Under the pieces are notes generated by a model. That model saw only the letters and a program-made list of their open reading frames with translations, searched no databases and had not been told where the DNA came from. A stretch of 64,000 bases of DNA from Escarpia spicata (Eukaryota; Annelida; Polychaeta; Sabellida; Siboglinidae): positions 55,680,839-55,744,838 of the forward strand of contig OZ023214.1 in the NCBI GenBank assembly GCA_963995525.1, read 5' to 3'. This document shows positions 22,871 to 32,784 of the stretch, in pieces. Position numbers and translations under genes: made by a program. Position 1 is the first letter of the stretch. Every line of letters starts with the position of its first letter.

Positions 22871-24091
22871 ATGGCGCCTTGCAAGCGGCAAGTCAAGGCA
22901 AAGAGACACTTGGTGTGCGACGACTGCCACAGTTGGGTAGATTTTGCCTTATCCGGCTGTACGAAGTCATGGACAGAAACCAAGGAAGAGGGATTCACCT
23001 TTCAGTGCGTGGGGTGTTCGAAGGTGAAATGTCTGGAGAAAGAGGTAGCTAGGTTGGTAGATATTGTGAAGGGGATGGAGATGAGAATCAGCAAGGAGAC
23101 AGACGGAATGGAGAGAGAGAACAGGGATAAAATTTGGAATACTGTGAAACTGAAGGAGCAGAGTAGTGGCAACAAGACCGAGGACAGGAGACTGAGAGGA
23201 GGGAAGGTGATCGGAGGGGAAGAAAGTGGAGGATCAACGGCAGGAAATGTGACAGGTGTGAAGGTGGCAGGAGAGAAAGTGACCGTAGAGAAAGAGGTAG
23301 GAGGGAAAAAGAGACGGGAGAGGAGAGAAGGAAATGCAATGGGAGGAAAGATGACGGGAAGAAAGGAAGTGAGAGTACATGTGACAGAAGAGAAGTCGGG
23401 AGGGACGATGACAGGAAGAAAGGTGACAAGAGAAACAGCGTCAGGAAAGAATGGAACGGACGAGATTGTGACGGGAGAGCAGAAGACAGGGGAACAAGAT
23501 TACAACCAGACAGATGCAAACCGTAGAAAGAGCTACACTGAGGCAGTAATTGAGGGGGCAATGAGGAAAGAGAGGGTGTTTATGGGCGATTCGATTATGA
23601 GAAAGACAGATAAGACTCTAAGCGAGGGGGAGGACGTCGTTGTTTGTCTACCGGGGGCTAGGATAGAACATGTAACTGAAAGGGTAGAGAAGGTACTGGG
23701 GCATGGCAAGGGAGGGTCTATACTAGTACATGTAGGGACAAATAACGCAGAGAGGGAGGGAACAACTGGGATAGTTCAGAAGTACAGACAGTTAGTGAAG
23801 AAGTTAAAGAAGACAAGAGTAGAACAGATTATCCTCTCAGGAATTTTGCCAGTAATGGGAGGAAGGGGGCCGACATATAGAAACTGCAAGAGGATGGCGA
23901 TCAACGCACTAGTTGAGCAGATGTGTAAAGAAGAGGGGGTGGGATTCGTAGATGTATGGGGATACTTTGTTGGGAGGGAAGATATGTACATGAGAGATGG
24001 CCTACATCTAAGTGGAAAGGGGGCAGCAGTTTTCTCAGAGAACTTGCTGCAATCTGTTGACAGTGGGACAGGCTGCATCTATTTAAACTAG
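22871..24091 (+). CDS. CR1-like ORF1: zinc finger and SGNH/GDSL esterase protein
   Basis: Starts at ATG (atATGG) and encodes 406 residues without a stop. Residues about 1-50 hold a PHD-like finger (CDDCHSW, then FQCVGCSKVKC). A heptad-like segment (ECLEKEVARLVDIVKGMEM-type) follows. The middle is a long, highly basic Gly/Lys/Arg/Thr-rich linker (about 95-225). The C-terminal third is an SGNH hydrolase: FMGDSIMR with the nucleophile Ser, VHVGTNNAE (block III) and DGLHLSGKGA with the Asp-x-x-His pair. PHD and esterase domains in ORF1 are established for a CR1 subgroup, where ORF1p is thought to bind nucleic acid and perhaps membranes. All catalytic residues appear present. Confidence 0.9.
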   Translation: MAPCKRQVKAKRHLVCDDCHSWVDFALSGCTKSWTETKEEGFTFQCVGCSKVKCLEKEVARLVDIVKGMEMRISKETDGMERENRDKIWNTVKLKEQSSGNKTEDRRLRGGKVIGGEESGGSTAGNVTGVKVAGEKVTVEKEVGGKKRRERREGNAMGGKMTGRKEVRVHVTEEKSGGTMTGRKVTRETASGKNGTDEIVTGEQKTGEQDYNQTDANRRKSYTEAVIEGAMRKERVFMGDSIMRKTDKTLSEGEDVVVCLPGARIEHVTERVEKVLGHGKGGSILVHVGTNNAEREGTTGIVQKYRQLVKKLKKTRVEQIILSGILPVMGGRGPTYRNCKRMAINALVEQMCKEEGVGFVDVWGYFVGREDMYMRDGLHLSGKGAAVFSENLLQSVDSGTGCIYLN

Positions 24092-26876
24092 ATTCGCAGG
24101 GGGATTCACAGAGAAGCCTGAAACTGGAGGCATAGATAAAGACAGCAGAAATAAATCGGCAAAGAACAGCCTGGAAAACTGTTCTGAATCAGGATATAAA
24201 TGCATTTGTTTAAATGCAAGGAGCATAGTAAACAAAACAAGTGAACTAAACATTATGGTAGAAGATATTGACCCTCACATAATAGGTATAACCGAATCGT
24301 GGGCCACCACTGATATATCAGATGCCGAATTGGGACTAACAGGATATGTAATGTTTAGGAAAGATAGAATAGGAAGAAAGGGAGGTGGAGTTATTTTATA
24401 TATTAAAGAATCTATCCAGGCTTATGAAATAAAATTAGAAAGAGAAGCAGATTGCGAAGAAGCTGTTTGGTGTAACATAGTTACAGGAAACTCAACGTTA
24501 ACAGTTGGGTTAGTTTATCGAAGTCCAAACATAAGCATAGAAGAGAATGAAAAAATACAAAACGCTATAAGGGAAGTAAGCAAACGGAACTGTATTATTA
24601 TGGGGGACTTTAACCATGGGTATATACAATGGAAATCTCTACAGAGTATGGGGAGTGAGGACCACAAGTTTTTAGTTTTAGTACAAGATAGTTTCCTTTC
24701 TCAACATGTGCTAGAACCAACCAGGGGAGAGAATGTGTTAGACTTAGTTTTGTCCTCACAGAAAGAATTAGTTGACAATGTCAAGATATGTGAGCCACTG
24801 GGGAGTATTGATCACAACCAGATACATTTTACCATCAAAGTAAAATCAGAAAGGAATAGTAAAAAGCAGTATAGGAGAAATTTCCACAAAGGAAGGTATA
24901 AGGACATGAGGAAATATTTAGCAAAGATAGACTGGAATAACACACTGAAGAATAAGACAGCAACCGAATGCTGGAATATCTTAAATAGTGAAATTAAGTG
25001 CATAGTCGATAAATTTGTACCTTTCAAAAAACAAGGGAAACGGTCTAAAAAGAAACACTTATCGAAAGAAGCCATTAGAAAAATTAAGTATAAACAAATG
25101 ATGTGGAAGTCATATAGATGTACTGGAAATGATGAAGACTACAACATTTATAAAGAAGCACTTAATCAAGCTACATCTGAAATTAGAAATTCAAAGAGAA
25201 GCTATGAAACAAAATTAGCTAGTAATATAAAACATGACAGTAAGAGTTTTTATGCGTATATTCGAAGCAAACAGAAAGTTCAGGATAAGGTCGGTCCTCT
25301 AGAAGATAGTGCTGGAAATACAATATCAGAGGGATTCTTAATGGCAGAAGACCTGAATGAGTATTTTAGTTCAGTGTTTACCAGGGAAGATATTAGTTCA
25401 CTGCCAGTACCAGAGGCTAAGTTCAAGGGGGCAGATTCAGACTATTTAGGACAGTTAGTTGTAACCTCGGAAATGGTAGCTAAGAAAATAAGGGCTATGA
25501 AGGATAATAAATCACCTGGAGTGGACGGGATTCCGCCCAAACTACTATTGGAAATTGTAGAACAAATTAGCGCACCGCTTGCAACAGTTTTCAATTTGTC
25601 ATTAGAAGAGGGAGTGGTTCCTTTAGAATGGAAAGAGGCAAACATTATACCGTTATTTAAAAAAGGTTCGAGAAACAAGTCGGAGAACTATAGACCAGTG
25701 AGTTTAACATCAGTGATTTGCAAATTATTAGAAAGACTAATTAAAGATCACATGGTGGATTTTCTTGTTAAACATAACTTGATAAACCCATCTCAACATG
25801 GGTTTTTAAAAGCGAGGTCATGCTTAACAAATATGTTATGTTTTTTGGAAGACATCACTAGGTGGGTAGATGAGGGATCACCAGTAGATATCATCTATTT
25901 AGATTTTCAAAAAGCTTTCGACAAAGTACCACATCAAAGATTACTCCTTAAGCTAAAGGCCCATGGCATAGGAAATGGTATAATAAACTGGATAGAAAAA
26001 TGGCTGAATGACAGAAGACAACGTGTAGTAGTTGATGGGGAGGCTTCAAACTGGAAATCGGTATTGAGTGGGGTACCACAGGGATCAGTACTAGGACCTA
26101 TATTATTCTTAATATATATCAACGATTTGGACGATGATATAACAAGCAAGGTGTTAAAATTTGCGGATGATACAAAAGTGTTTAGAAGGATTAAAAGTGA
26201 TGGAGACAGACAGCATTTACAAGATGATCTTGATAGGTTGATCAAATGGTCTGAAAAGTGGCAAATGCTGTTCAATTTTGGGAAATGTAAATGCCTCCAC
26301 ACAGGTCATGGGAATGAAGAGGTAAAATATAAAATGGGGGGTACTGTTCTAAGTACTACTGTAAAAGAAAAGGACTTAGGGTTAACCATTAGTGCTGATA
26401 TGAAGGTTTCAGAGCAGTGCGGAATTGCAGCGTCAAAGGGAAATCAAATCCTTGGATTAATTAGGCGAAATATAGCGTATAAGAAAAAAGAATTAATACT
26501 ACCGCTGTACAAAACAATAGTGAGGCCTCATTTAGAATATTGTATACAAGCATGGAGGCCATATCGCAAGAAGGACATAGATATGCTAGAAAGAGTACAG
26601 AGGAGAGCGACTAAAATGATACCAAATCTGAGGGATCTTATTTACGAAATACGCCTAAAAGAATGTGGTTTAACAACACTAGAGACCAGGAGATTGAGAG
26701 GAGATCACATAGAAGTGTTTAAAATATTGAATGGTTATGAAAATATTGACAGAAACATTTTTTTCTCAGTTAAGAAAGATAGAAGGACCAGAGGACATGA
26801 AGCTACATTAGTAAAGGAGCAGTGTAGATTAGATATAAGAAAGTTCTCATTCTCACAAAGGACTGTAAATGAATGA
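24087..26876 (+). CDS. CR1-like ORF2: endonuclease and reverse transcriptase
   Basis: The frame opens at 24087, just after a TAA at 24084 and overlapping the last codons of ORF1 in another frame. The first ATG (24255) is already inside the endonuclease domain, because CICLNARSIVNKTSELNI precedes it in frame. Endonuclease blocks are IIGITESW, GLVYRSPN, IMGDFNHGYIQW, NVLDLVLSS and SIDHNQIHF. RT blocks are NYRPVSLTSVICKLLE, IIYLDFQKAFDKVPHQ, SGVPQGSVLGPILFLIYIND and catalytic KFADDTKVF near residue 635. The frame ends at TGA (26874-26876) where a Trp codon is usual in the family, and conserved tail residues continue in frame after it. Expression probably needs re-initiation, a frameshift or a non-AUG start. 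Confidence 0.88.
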   Translation, partial: TRFAGGFTEKPETGGIDKDSRNKSAKNSLENCSESGYKCICLNARSIVNKTSELNIMVEDIDPHIIGITESWATTDISDAELGLTGYVMFRKDRIGRKGGGVILYIKESIQAYEIKLEREADCEEAVWCNIVTGNSTLTVGLVYRSPNISIEENEKIQNAIREVSKRNCIIMGDFNHGYIQWKSLQSMGSEDHKFLVLVQDSFLSQHVLEPTRGENVLDLVLSSQKELVDNVKICEPLGSIDHNQIHFTIKVKSERNSKKQYRRNFHKGRYKDMRKYLAKIDWNNTLKNKTATECWNILNSEIKCIVDKFVPFKKQGKRSKKKHLSKEAIRKIKYKQMMWKSYRCTGNDEDYNIYKEALNQATSEIRNSKRSYETKLASNIKHDSKSFYAYIRSKQKVQDKVGPLEDSAGNTISEGFLMAEDLNEYFSSVFTREDISSLPVPEAKFKGADSDYLGQLVVTSEMVAKKIRAMKDNKSPGVDGIPPKLLLEIVEQISAPLATVFNLSLEEGVVPLEWKEANIIPLFKKGSRNKSENYRPVSLTSVICKLLERLIKDHMVDFLVKHNLINPSQHGFLKARSCLTNMLCFLEDITRWVDEGSPVDIIYLDFQKAFDKVPHQRLLLKLKAHGIGNGIINWIEKWLNDRRQRVVVDGEASNWKSVLSGVPQGSVLGPILFLIYINDLDDDITSKVLKFADDTKVFRRIKSDGDRQHLQDDLDRLIKWSEKWQMLFNFGKCKCLHTGHGNEEVKYKMGGTVLSTTVKEKDLGLTISADMKVSEQCGIAASKGNQILGLIRRNIAYKKKELILPLYKTIVRPHLEYCIQAWRPYRKKDIDMLERVQRRATKMIPNLRDLIYEIRLKECGLTTLETRRLRGDHIEVFKILNGYENIDRNIFFSVKKDRRTRGHEATLVKEQCRLDIRKFSFSQRTVNE

Positions 26877-27070
26877 AACAGATTACCTCCTGATTGTGTG
26901 GGTGCTAGTAGCGTGAATATGTTTTAAAATAAAATCGACACACACCTTAAAAAGGCGGGATACATGTAGATAAAAAGTATTGGACTCTCGATAAGCCAAA
27001 AGGCTTCCTTGTCCAACTGCCATCCAGAGTAATTTTCTGGATGGCAATCTTGTTAAATCTTGTTAAATAG
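26877..27070 (+). other. 3' end of the CR1-like LINE
   Basis: It holds in-frame remnants of the ORF2 C terminus after the stop, a second stop (TAA) inside AATATGTTTTAAAATAAAA, a hairpin-capable pair (CCATCCAGA and TCTGGATGG near 27020-27043), and the terminal CTTGTTAAAT dimer. Confidence 0.7.
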
Positions 27071-27192
27071 TTGTCAGAAAGAGGTGAGATGTCACGCGAT
27101 AACCCGTCGAATTGTCAGAAAGTTACGAAAATGTTTCCACGGTAACATGTTGAAAAGATAACATGTTAGAAAACGACGAAGGGACGGCGTGA

Positions 27193-27972
27193 GTGAGTGC
27201 GTGAGTGAGTGAGTGAACAGAAACGAAGGGTGAGTGAGTGAGTGAGTGAGTGAGTGAGTGAGTGAGTGAGTGAGTGAACAGACACGAAGGGTGAGTGAGT
27301 GAGTGAGTGAGTGAGTGAGTGAGTGAGTGAGTGAGTGAGTGAGTGAGTGAGTGAGTGAGTGAGTGAGTGAGTGAGTGAGTGAGTGAGTGAGTGAGTGAGT
27401 GAGTGAGTGAGTGAGTGAGTGAACATACACGAAGGGTGAGTGAGTGAGTGAGTGAGTGAGTGAGTGAGTGAGTGAGTGAGTGAGTGAGTGAGTGAGTGAG
27501 TGAGTGAGTGAGTGAGTGAGTGAGTGAGTGAGTGAGTGAGTGAATGGCTAGATACGAAGGGTGAGTGAGTGAGTGAGTGAGTGAGTGAGTGAGTGAGTGA
27601 GTGAGTGAGTGAGTGAGTGAGTGAGTGAGTGAGTGAGTGAGTGAGTGAGTGAGTGAGTGAGTGAGTGAGTGAGTGAGTGAGTGAGTGAGTGAGTGAGTGA
27701 GTGAGTGAGTGAGTGAGTGAGTGAGTGAGTGAGTGAGTGAGTGAGTGAGTGAGTGAGTGAGTGAGTGAGTGAGTGAGTGAGTGAGTGAGTGAGTGAGTGA
27801 GTGAGTGAGTGAGTGAGTGAGTGAGTGAGTGAGTGAGTGAGTGAGTGAGTGAGTGAGTGAGTGAGTGAGTGAGTGAGTGAGTGAGTGAGTGAGTGAGTGA
27901 GTGAGTGAGTGAGTGAGTGAGTGAGTGAGTGAGTGAGTGAGTGAGTGAGTGAGTGAGTGAGTGAGTGAGTGT
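27193..27972. repeat. (GTGA)n array, right arm
   Basis: Reverse complement of the left (ACTC)n array. It is about 780 bp, with ACGAAGGG interruptions at 27223, 27285, 27430 and 27555. One uninterrupted run spans about 27562-27971. Confidence 0.97.
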
Positions 27973-28054
27973 TGAAGCAAATCCCACGCGATAACACGTC
28001 TATTTTCCTGAAAACGGAGGGATTTGACTCGATAACACGTCGAACCGTACTCTC

Positions 28055-29261
28055 GTGTGATGTGTCATCCGTAGTCTCGTGACATATCTCGGTCATAGTA
28101 TCGTGTGATGTGTCATCCGAAGTCTCGTGACACATCTCGGTCATGTCTCGTCTCTTGTCTCGTGTCATCCGTAGTCTCGCGGCATCTCGTGTGATTTGTG
28201 ATGTTTCATCCGTAGTCTCGCGGTATCTCTTATCTCGTTAGTACTCTCGTGTGATGTGTCAGCCGAAGTCTCGTGACACATCTCGGTCATGTCTAGTCTC
28301 TCGTCAGTACTCTCGTGTGAAGTGTCATCCATAGTCTCGTGTGATGTGGTATCCGTAGTCTCGTGGTATCTCTTATCTCGTCAGTACTCTCGTGTGATGT
28401 GTGATCCGTAGTCTCGCGGCATCTCTTATCTCGTCAGTACTCTCGTGTGATGTGTCAGCCGAAGTCTCGTGACACATCTCGGTCATGTCTCGTCTCTCGT
28501 CAGTACTCTCGTGTGATGTGTCAGACGAAGTCTCGTGACACATCTCGGTCATGTCTCGTCTCTCGTCAGTACTCTCGTGTGATGTGTCAGTCGAAGTCTC
28601 GTGACACATCTCGGTCATGTCTCGTCTCTCGTCAGTACTCTCGTGTGAAGTGGCATCCATAGTCTCGTGTGATGTGGTATCCGTAGTCTCGTGGTATCTC
28701 TTATCTCGTCAGTACTCTCGTGTGATGTGTCATCCGTAGTCTCGCGGCCTCTCTTGTCTCGTCGGTACTCTCGTGTGATGTGTCATCCGAAGTCTCGTGA
28801 CACATCTCGATCATAGTCTTGTCTCTTGTCTCGTGTCATGCGAAGTCTCGTGACGTATCTCGGTCATAGTCTCGTCTCGTGTGATGTGTCATCCGTAGTC
28901 TCGCGTCATCTCTTGTCTCGTCGGTACTCTCGTGTGATGTGTCATCCGAAGTCTCGTGACACGTCTCGGTCATAGTCTCGTCTCTTGTCTCGTGCCATCC
29001 GAAGTCTCGTGACACGTCTCGGTCATAGTATCGTCTCTTGTCTCGTGTCATCCGAAGTCTCGTGACACATCTCGGTCATAGTCTCGTGACATGTATCGGT
29101 CATAGTCCCGTCTCTTGTCTCGTCCGTACTCTCGTGTGATGTGACATCCGTAGACTCGTGACATATCTCGGTCATATTCCCGTCTCTTGTCTCGTCCGTA
29201 CTCTCGTGTGATGTGACATCCGTAGTCTCGTGACATATATCGGTCGTAGTCTCATCTCTTG
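28055..29261. repeat. Minisatellite C, right arm
   Basis: Reverse complement of 14705-15965 with unit CATCCGTAGTCTCGTG and partners. The order of higher-order blocks is conserved and the length is similar. Confidence 0.95.
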
Positions 29262-29944
29262 ATGTATCTATGTATATATGTATGAATATATGAGTTCATT
29301 TTCGGTTACCCGTGCCAGGTTATTTGTTTTACGACAGAAGTCGGTTTCGAAGGTTTTAACGAAGAAGCACGAATTTAAATACTATAGTCCGAAAAAAGTT
29401 AAAAACGTTCTAATGGACATGTGTACACTTGACCCTTAATACGGTAAACTATATAAATACTGGTACATCTTATCTGGGCGGTTATTGTGTGTCTGTACTG
29501 TTCTAACATAACGCTTCACTATCACGACGCTTCACTTTCCTCGAACAATATAGATATCGAGCACTGCGTCGTCTTTTATTGCTATAGGCTCTTTGGCGTC
29601 AAGTCGCTCGAGTCGACAGTGTTTATTTAAATAGATGAGGTTTGAACAGGGAATACCCCTTCAAAACAGTTTACAAACAGGATACCCACTGTGACCATTG
29701 GTAAGTACTGACAAATACTGTTACACGACAAACAGTTTGACCAAAATATTACACAGATAGTTGGTACTTTGAATGTTTTAGCTGACAAGGTCGTATAATT
29801 TCCTATGCCTTATTAACACGGGACAGATACATGGATGTTTTTTCAACACAGAGCCTTTGTTTATACCGGATTGATTTATACCGGTTCATACCAGTTCATA
29901 CCAGTTAACAGGGAATTTTTTCACTCGCTATAGCATGGCGGTGT
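29262..29944. repeat. Element 1 right-arm spacer
   Basis: Near-identical reverse complement of 14026-14704, carrying no gene-like frame. One difference is CCGTGCCAGG on the right against CCACGGG on the left strand. Confidence 0.9.
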
Positions 29945-30165
29945 TTTTGAGCTGTTTGTTGGTGGTTATGAGCTGTTTGTCAGTGTTTGTAAGTTGTTTG
30001 TCAGTGGTTATGAGCTGTTTGTCAGTGTCTGTAAGGTGATTGTCCGTGGTTATGAGCTGTTTATAAGTGTTTGTAAGGTGTTTGTTGGTGGTTATGAGCT
30101 GTTTGTCAGTGTTTGTAAGTTGTTTGTCAGTGGTTATGAGCTGTTTGTCAGTGTTTGTTATCTAA
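29945..30165. repeat. Minisatellite B, right arm
   Basis: Units GTGGTTATGAGCTGTTTGTC and AGTGTTTGTAAG alternate. There are fewer units than in the left arm. Confidence 0.93.
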
Positions 30166-30199
30166 CAGGGGTGCTTTCAGTTGATGATGAAATCCGTAT

Positions 30200-30975
30200 A
30201 CTTTAACATGGTAAAAATTCCCTATGCTTTAACATGGGGAAAATCCCTATGCTTTAACATGGGGAAAATTCCCTATGCTTTAACATGGGGAAAATTCCCT
30301 ATGCTTTAACATGGGGAAAATCCCTATGCTTTAACATGGTGAAAATTCCCTATGCTTTAACAAGAGGTTCGCTCGCTTGTCCACTAGGGGATGATACCTA
30401 CATCCGGGCACTTTTCCACTTCCACACCTCAAACTCATTCCCTATGCTTTAACATGGGGAAAATCCCTATGCTTTAACACGGGGAAAATCCCTATGCTTT
30501 AACATGGGGAAAATTCCCTATGCTTTAACATGGGGAAAATTCCCTACGCTTTAACATGGGGAAAATTCTCTATGCTTTAACATGGGGAAAATCCCTATGC
30601 TTTAACATGGGGAAAATTCCCTATGCTTTAACATGGGGAAAATTCCCTATGCTTTAACAAGGGGAAAATTCCCTATGCTTTAACATGGGGAAAATTCCCT
30701 ATGCTTTAACATGGGGAAAATTCCTACGCTTTAACATGGGGGAAAATCCCTATGTTTTAACATGGGGAAAATCCCTATGCTTTAACATGGGGAAAATTCC
30801 CTATGCTTTAACATGGGGAAAATTCCCTATGCTTTAAGATGGTGAAAATTCCCTATGCTTTAACATGGGGAAAATCCCTATGCTTTAACATGGGGAAAAT
30901 TCCCTATGCTTTAACATGGGGAAAATCCCTATCTCTTAACATGGTGAAAATTCCCTATGCTTTAACATGGGGTTC
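30200..30975. repeat. Minisatellite A, right arm
   Basis: About 26 units of CCCTATGCTTTAACATGGGG with AAAATT or AAAAT. The array is broken at 30361-30436 by a segment that repeats the element's own terminal region. Confidence 0.95.
30361..30436. repeat. Internal copy of the element 1 terminal region
   Basis: Within minisatellite A, GGTTCGCTCGCTTGTC is followed by CTACATCCGGGCACTT and CACACCTCAAACTCA. The last two parts match the right terminal repeat (31405-31441). The arm thus contains a partial, deleted duplicate of its own end. Confidence 0.8.
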
Positions 30976-31189
30976 GCTCACTTGCCCCGCCAGGGATGAT
31001 GTTTGTGGTTCATGAAGTATCCGTCAGGGGGCTCTATTGCACGCAAGCGTGCAAGAGACACGAATTTGGGCAGTACCTCTACATTTATTGCACAACGTGT
31101 CCGTCAGATGGCACCACTTGTAGTTAAGGTGGTGGCACTAACGTCCAAACCAAGACGCACGAATTTGGGCAGTACTCGAACATTTGGGT

Positions 31190-31345
31190 TGAAAAAAATT
31201 CGCTAGGTGGCGCTAATGGTCAGATCATTTTCGTTCCGAAAAAAATCCGATAGGTGGCGCTACGGGTAAACCCAATTTAGTTCGGAAAATGTCCGATAGG
31301 TGGCGTCATTTTGTTCGTGACCTATCCGATAGGTGGCGCCACACG
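31190..31345 (+). promoter_or_regulatory. Array of CTCF-like motifs, right arm
   Basis: GATAGGTGGCGC or GCTAGGTGGCGC occurs at about 31202, 31231, 31298 and 31327, mirroring the left arm. Confidence 0.45.
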
Positions 31346-31369
31346 GCGCCACGTGACCTACATCCGGGT

Positions 31370-31472
31370 CCTTGACCTACATCCGGGTCCTTGACCTTGA
31401 CCTACATCCGGGTACTTTGCACTTGCACACCTCAAACTCAAACATAAATCGTACACCACCTCTATTACTACT
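31370..31472 (-). repeat. Element 1 right terminal inverted repeat, perfect core
   Basis: Exact reverse complement of 12586-12688. Ends CTATTACTACT, next to CAATAC. Confidence 0.93.
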
Positions 31473-31478
31473 CAATAC
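31473..31478. repeat. Target-site duplication, right copy (CAATAC)
   Basis: Matches 12580-12585. Confidence 0.85.
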
Positions 31479-32113
31479 TATCATAAGTAACATTAGTTTT
31501 ATTCGAAACTGTGTGTTCGTATTAATTTGCAGATGGTCAAGGCCTCCTCAATGGAGGTGCAGAATTTGTATGTTATGTATCACGTAAACCCTGTAATATA
31601 ACATATACAGTCCTTGTATGAATATAATAATAATAATATTTTTTTTTATGTTACCGTTAATTCTTAGTCCAGCTAATATCGTATGACGAAACATGGACAC
31701 GTAGAGTATATAACGTAAATATTTGTTTTAAATGTTTTTTGACTAAAACCAGTGAATGTCTTTTTGGCATGTGCAGCACACAGATATCTCTACCACCACC
31801 AGCGCCTCCATCACTACCACCACCACCACCACCACCACCATGACATGTACATGCACCTGCCCTGGCGAACACTTCAGCTAGATGTTTCGACTTGTGAGTC
31901 AGTATTCTGAGCGATGACAAGCAACCTGATACATCAAGAGTAATTCGTTATTTATACCCAGTAAAATAGTATGCCCTTTACGAGGCGTCGTCGGATTTGG
32001 ATTGGTGCAAGAACGTAGTTCCGGCTCCCCATCTAAAAGATAGGGAAATAGTTCCGCGTGCACCGGTCCGACGGATAACGGATTCCAATGCGCCAAAAGG
32101 TACCCCCCATTTC
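31479..32113. other. Interval between the two fold-back elements
   Basis: No gene was recognised. A possible LINE 3' end lies at about 31520-31640 (small hairpin GCCTCCTCAATGGAGGTGC and an ATAATAATAATAAT tail). A (CCA)n run is at 31794-31840. Confidence 0.5.
31794..31840. repeat. (CCA)n trinucleotide repeat
   Basis: CCACCACCACC units with minor interruptions. The glycine-rich minus frame through it is a repeat artefact. Confidence 0.9.
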
Positions 32114-32604
32114 AGTAGCGTCATTGAACATCCGGGAATTTTGTTTTAAAAAGCGGGAAACTGTTGCCACCTATTGGTACTTTTGGCCCGTAGGCCGAGG
32201 CTCCGCCAACGGTCTGAGCCCTTGTTTAATTGATCGATGATGACGTGTCTAAAATGTGGTGCTATAATAAGGCGTAATTTATATTGAAAGCATTATAAAT
32301 TCAACGGATACCTATTTATCTGAAGTACTGTATACAAAATGTAGAACACATATAGACGATGTTATAGAAGCACCTAAAACCTCGTTTTTTGAACAATGCA
32401 ACCATCTTGGAATCAGACCCTTGGTATTATTTCCGTACGGTACTGCTTAAATTCGTACCTTTTATGTCATAAACTATACAAATAGATCATAGACGTTATA
32501 AAATAGGTCAATCATGTCATGGAATACGTCATTACACATGCTGACAGACCCCTATATATTTCTAAGACCTACGTATAGTTTACAATAATTATAAAATGGG
32601 AACT

Positions 32605-32770
32605 TCTCTGCTAAACCAGTCAAACTGGCGACTATCTGCGTAGGTACGCATGATAAATCAGTCAAGCGGCAGCTATTTGCGTAGGTATGCATGGTAAATC
32701 AGTCAAACTGTTGGTTATCTGCGTAGGTACGCGTGGTAATTCGGTCAAACTGGTAGTAATTTGGTCCGAC
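32605..32770. repeat. Element 2 outer minisatellite, left (about 50-bp unit)
   Basis: Units of AATCAGTCAAACTG plus ATCTGCGTAGGTACGCATGG occur four times. They are mirrored at 39820-39935. Confidence 0.85.
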
Positions 32771-32784
32771 ATACAAAACAAAGT

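Larger units (their letters stand above)
22259..27070 (+). mobile_element. Nested near full-length CR1-like LINE (4.8 kb)
   Basis: It interrupts minisatellite D of the right arm: CCCGTCGA lies on the left and GTTGTCAGAAAG on the right, whereas the left arm reads these contiguously. It has a 5' UTR of about 610 bp, ORF1 (PHD-like finger, basic linker, esterase), ORF2 (endonuclease, RT) and a short 3' UTR ending in two CTTGTTAAAT units. The target duplication is at most 1-2 bp. A second, decayed member of the same family lies at 41785-47356. Confidence 0.9.
12586..31472. mobile_element. Giant fold-back element 1 (18.9 kb, non-autonomous)
   Basis: The two ends are exact inverted copies over 103 bp, begin AGTAGTAATAGAGG, and are flanked by a 6-bp duplication. 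Inside, each minisatellite on the left (13.1-17.2 kb) recurs on the right (21.7-31.0 kb) in reverse complement and in mirror order. A short core at about 20.7-21.3 kb joins the arms. Two LINEs are nested inside; without them the element is about 11.1 kb. No transposase, integrase or polymerase gene is visible, so it must move with proteins from elsewhere. A 6-bp duplication and AG-starting termini occur in Polinton/Maverick elements; arms made of tandem repeats recall the Foldback/TU class. Neither assignment is proven. Confidence 0.85.

Noticed and set aside
23088..23561. Minus-strand Leu/Ser/Pro-rich frame opposite ORF1
   Set aside because: Shadow of the Gly/Lys/Arg-rich linker of the CR1-like ORF1.
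12586..31472. Assignment as a Polinton/Maverick
   Set aside because: Only the 6-bp duplication and AG termini fit. No polymerase B, integrase, ATPase, protease or capsid gene was seen, so the name was not used in the call.
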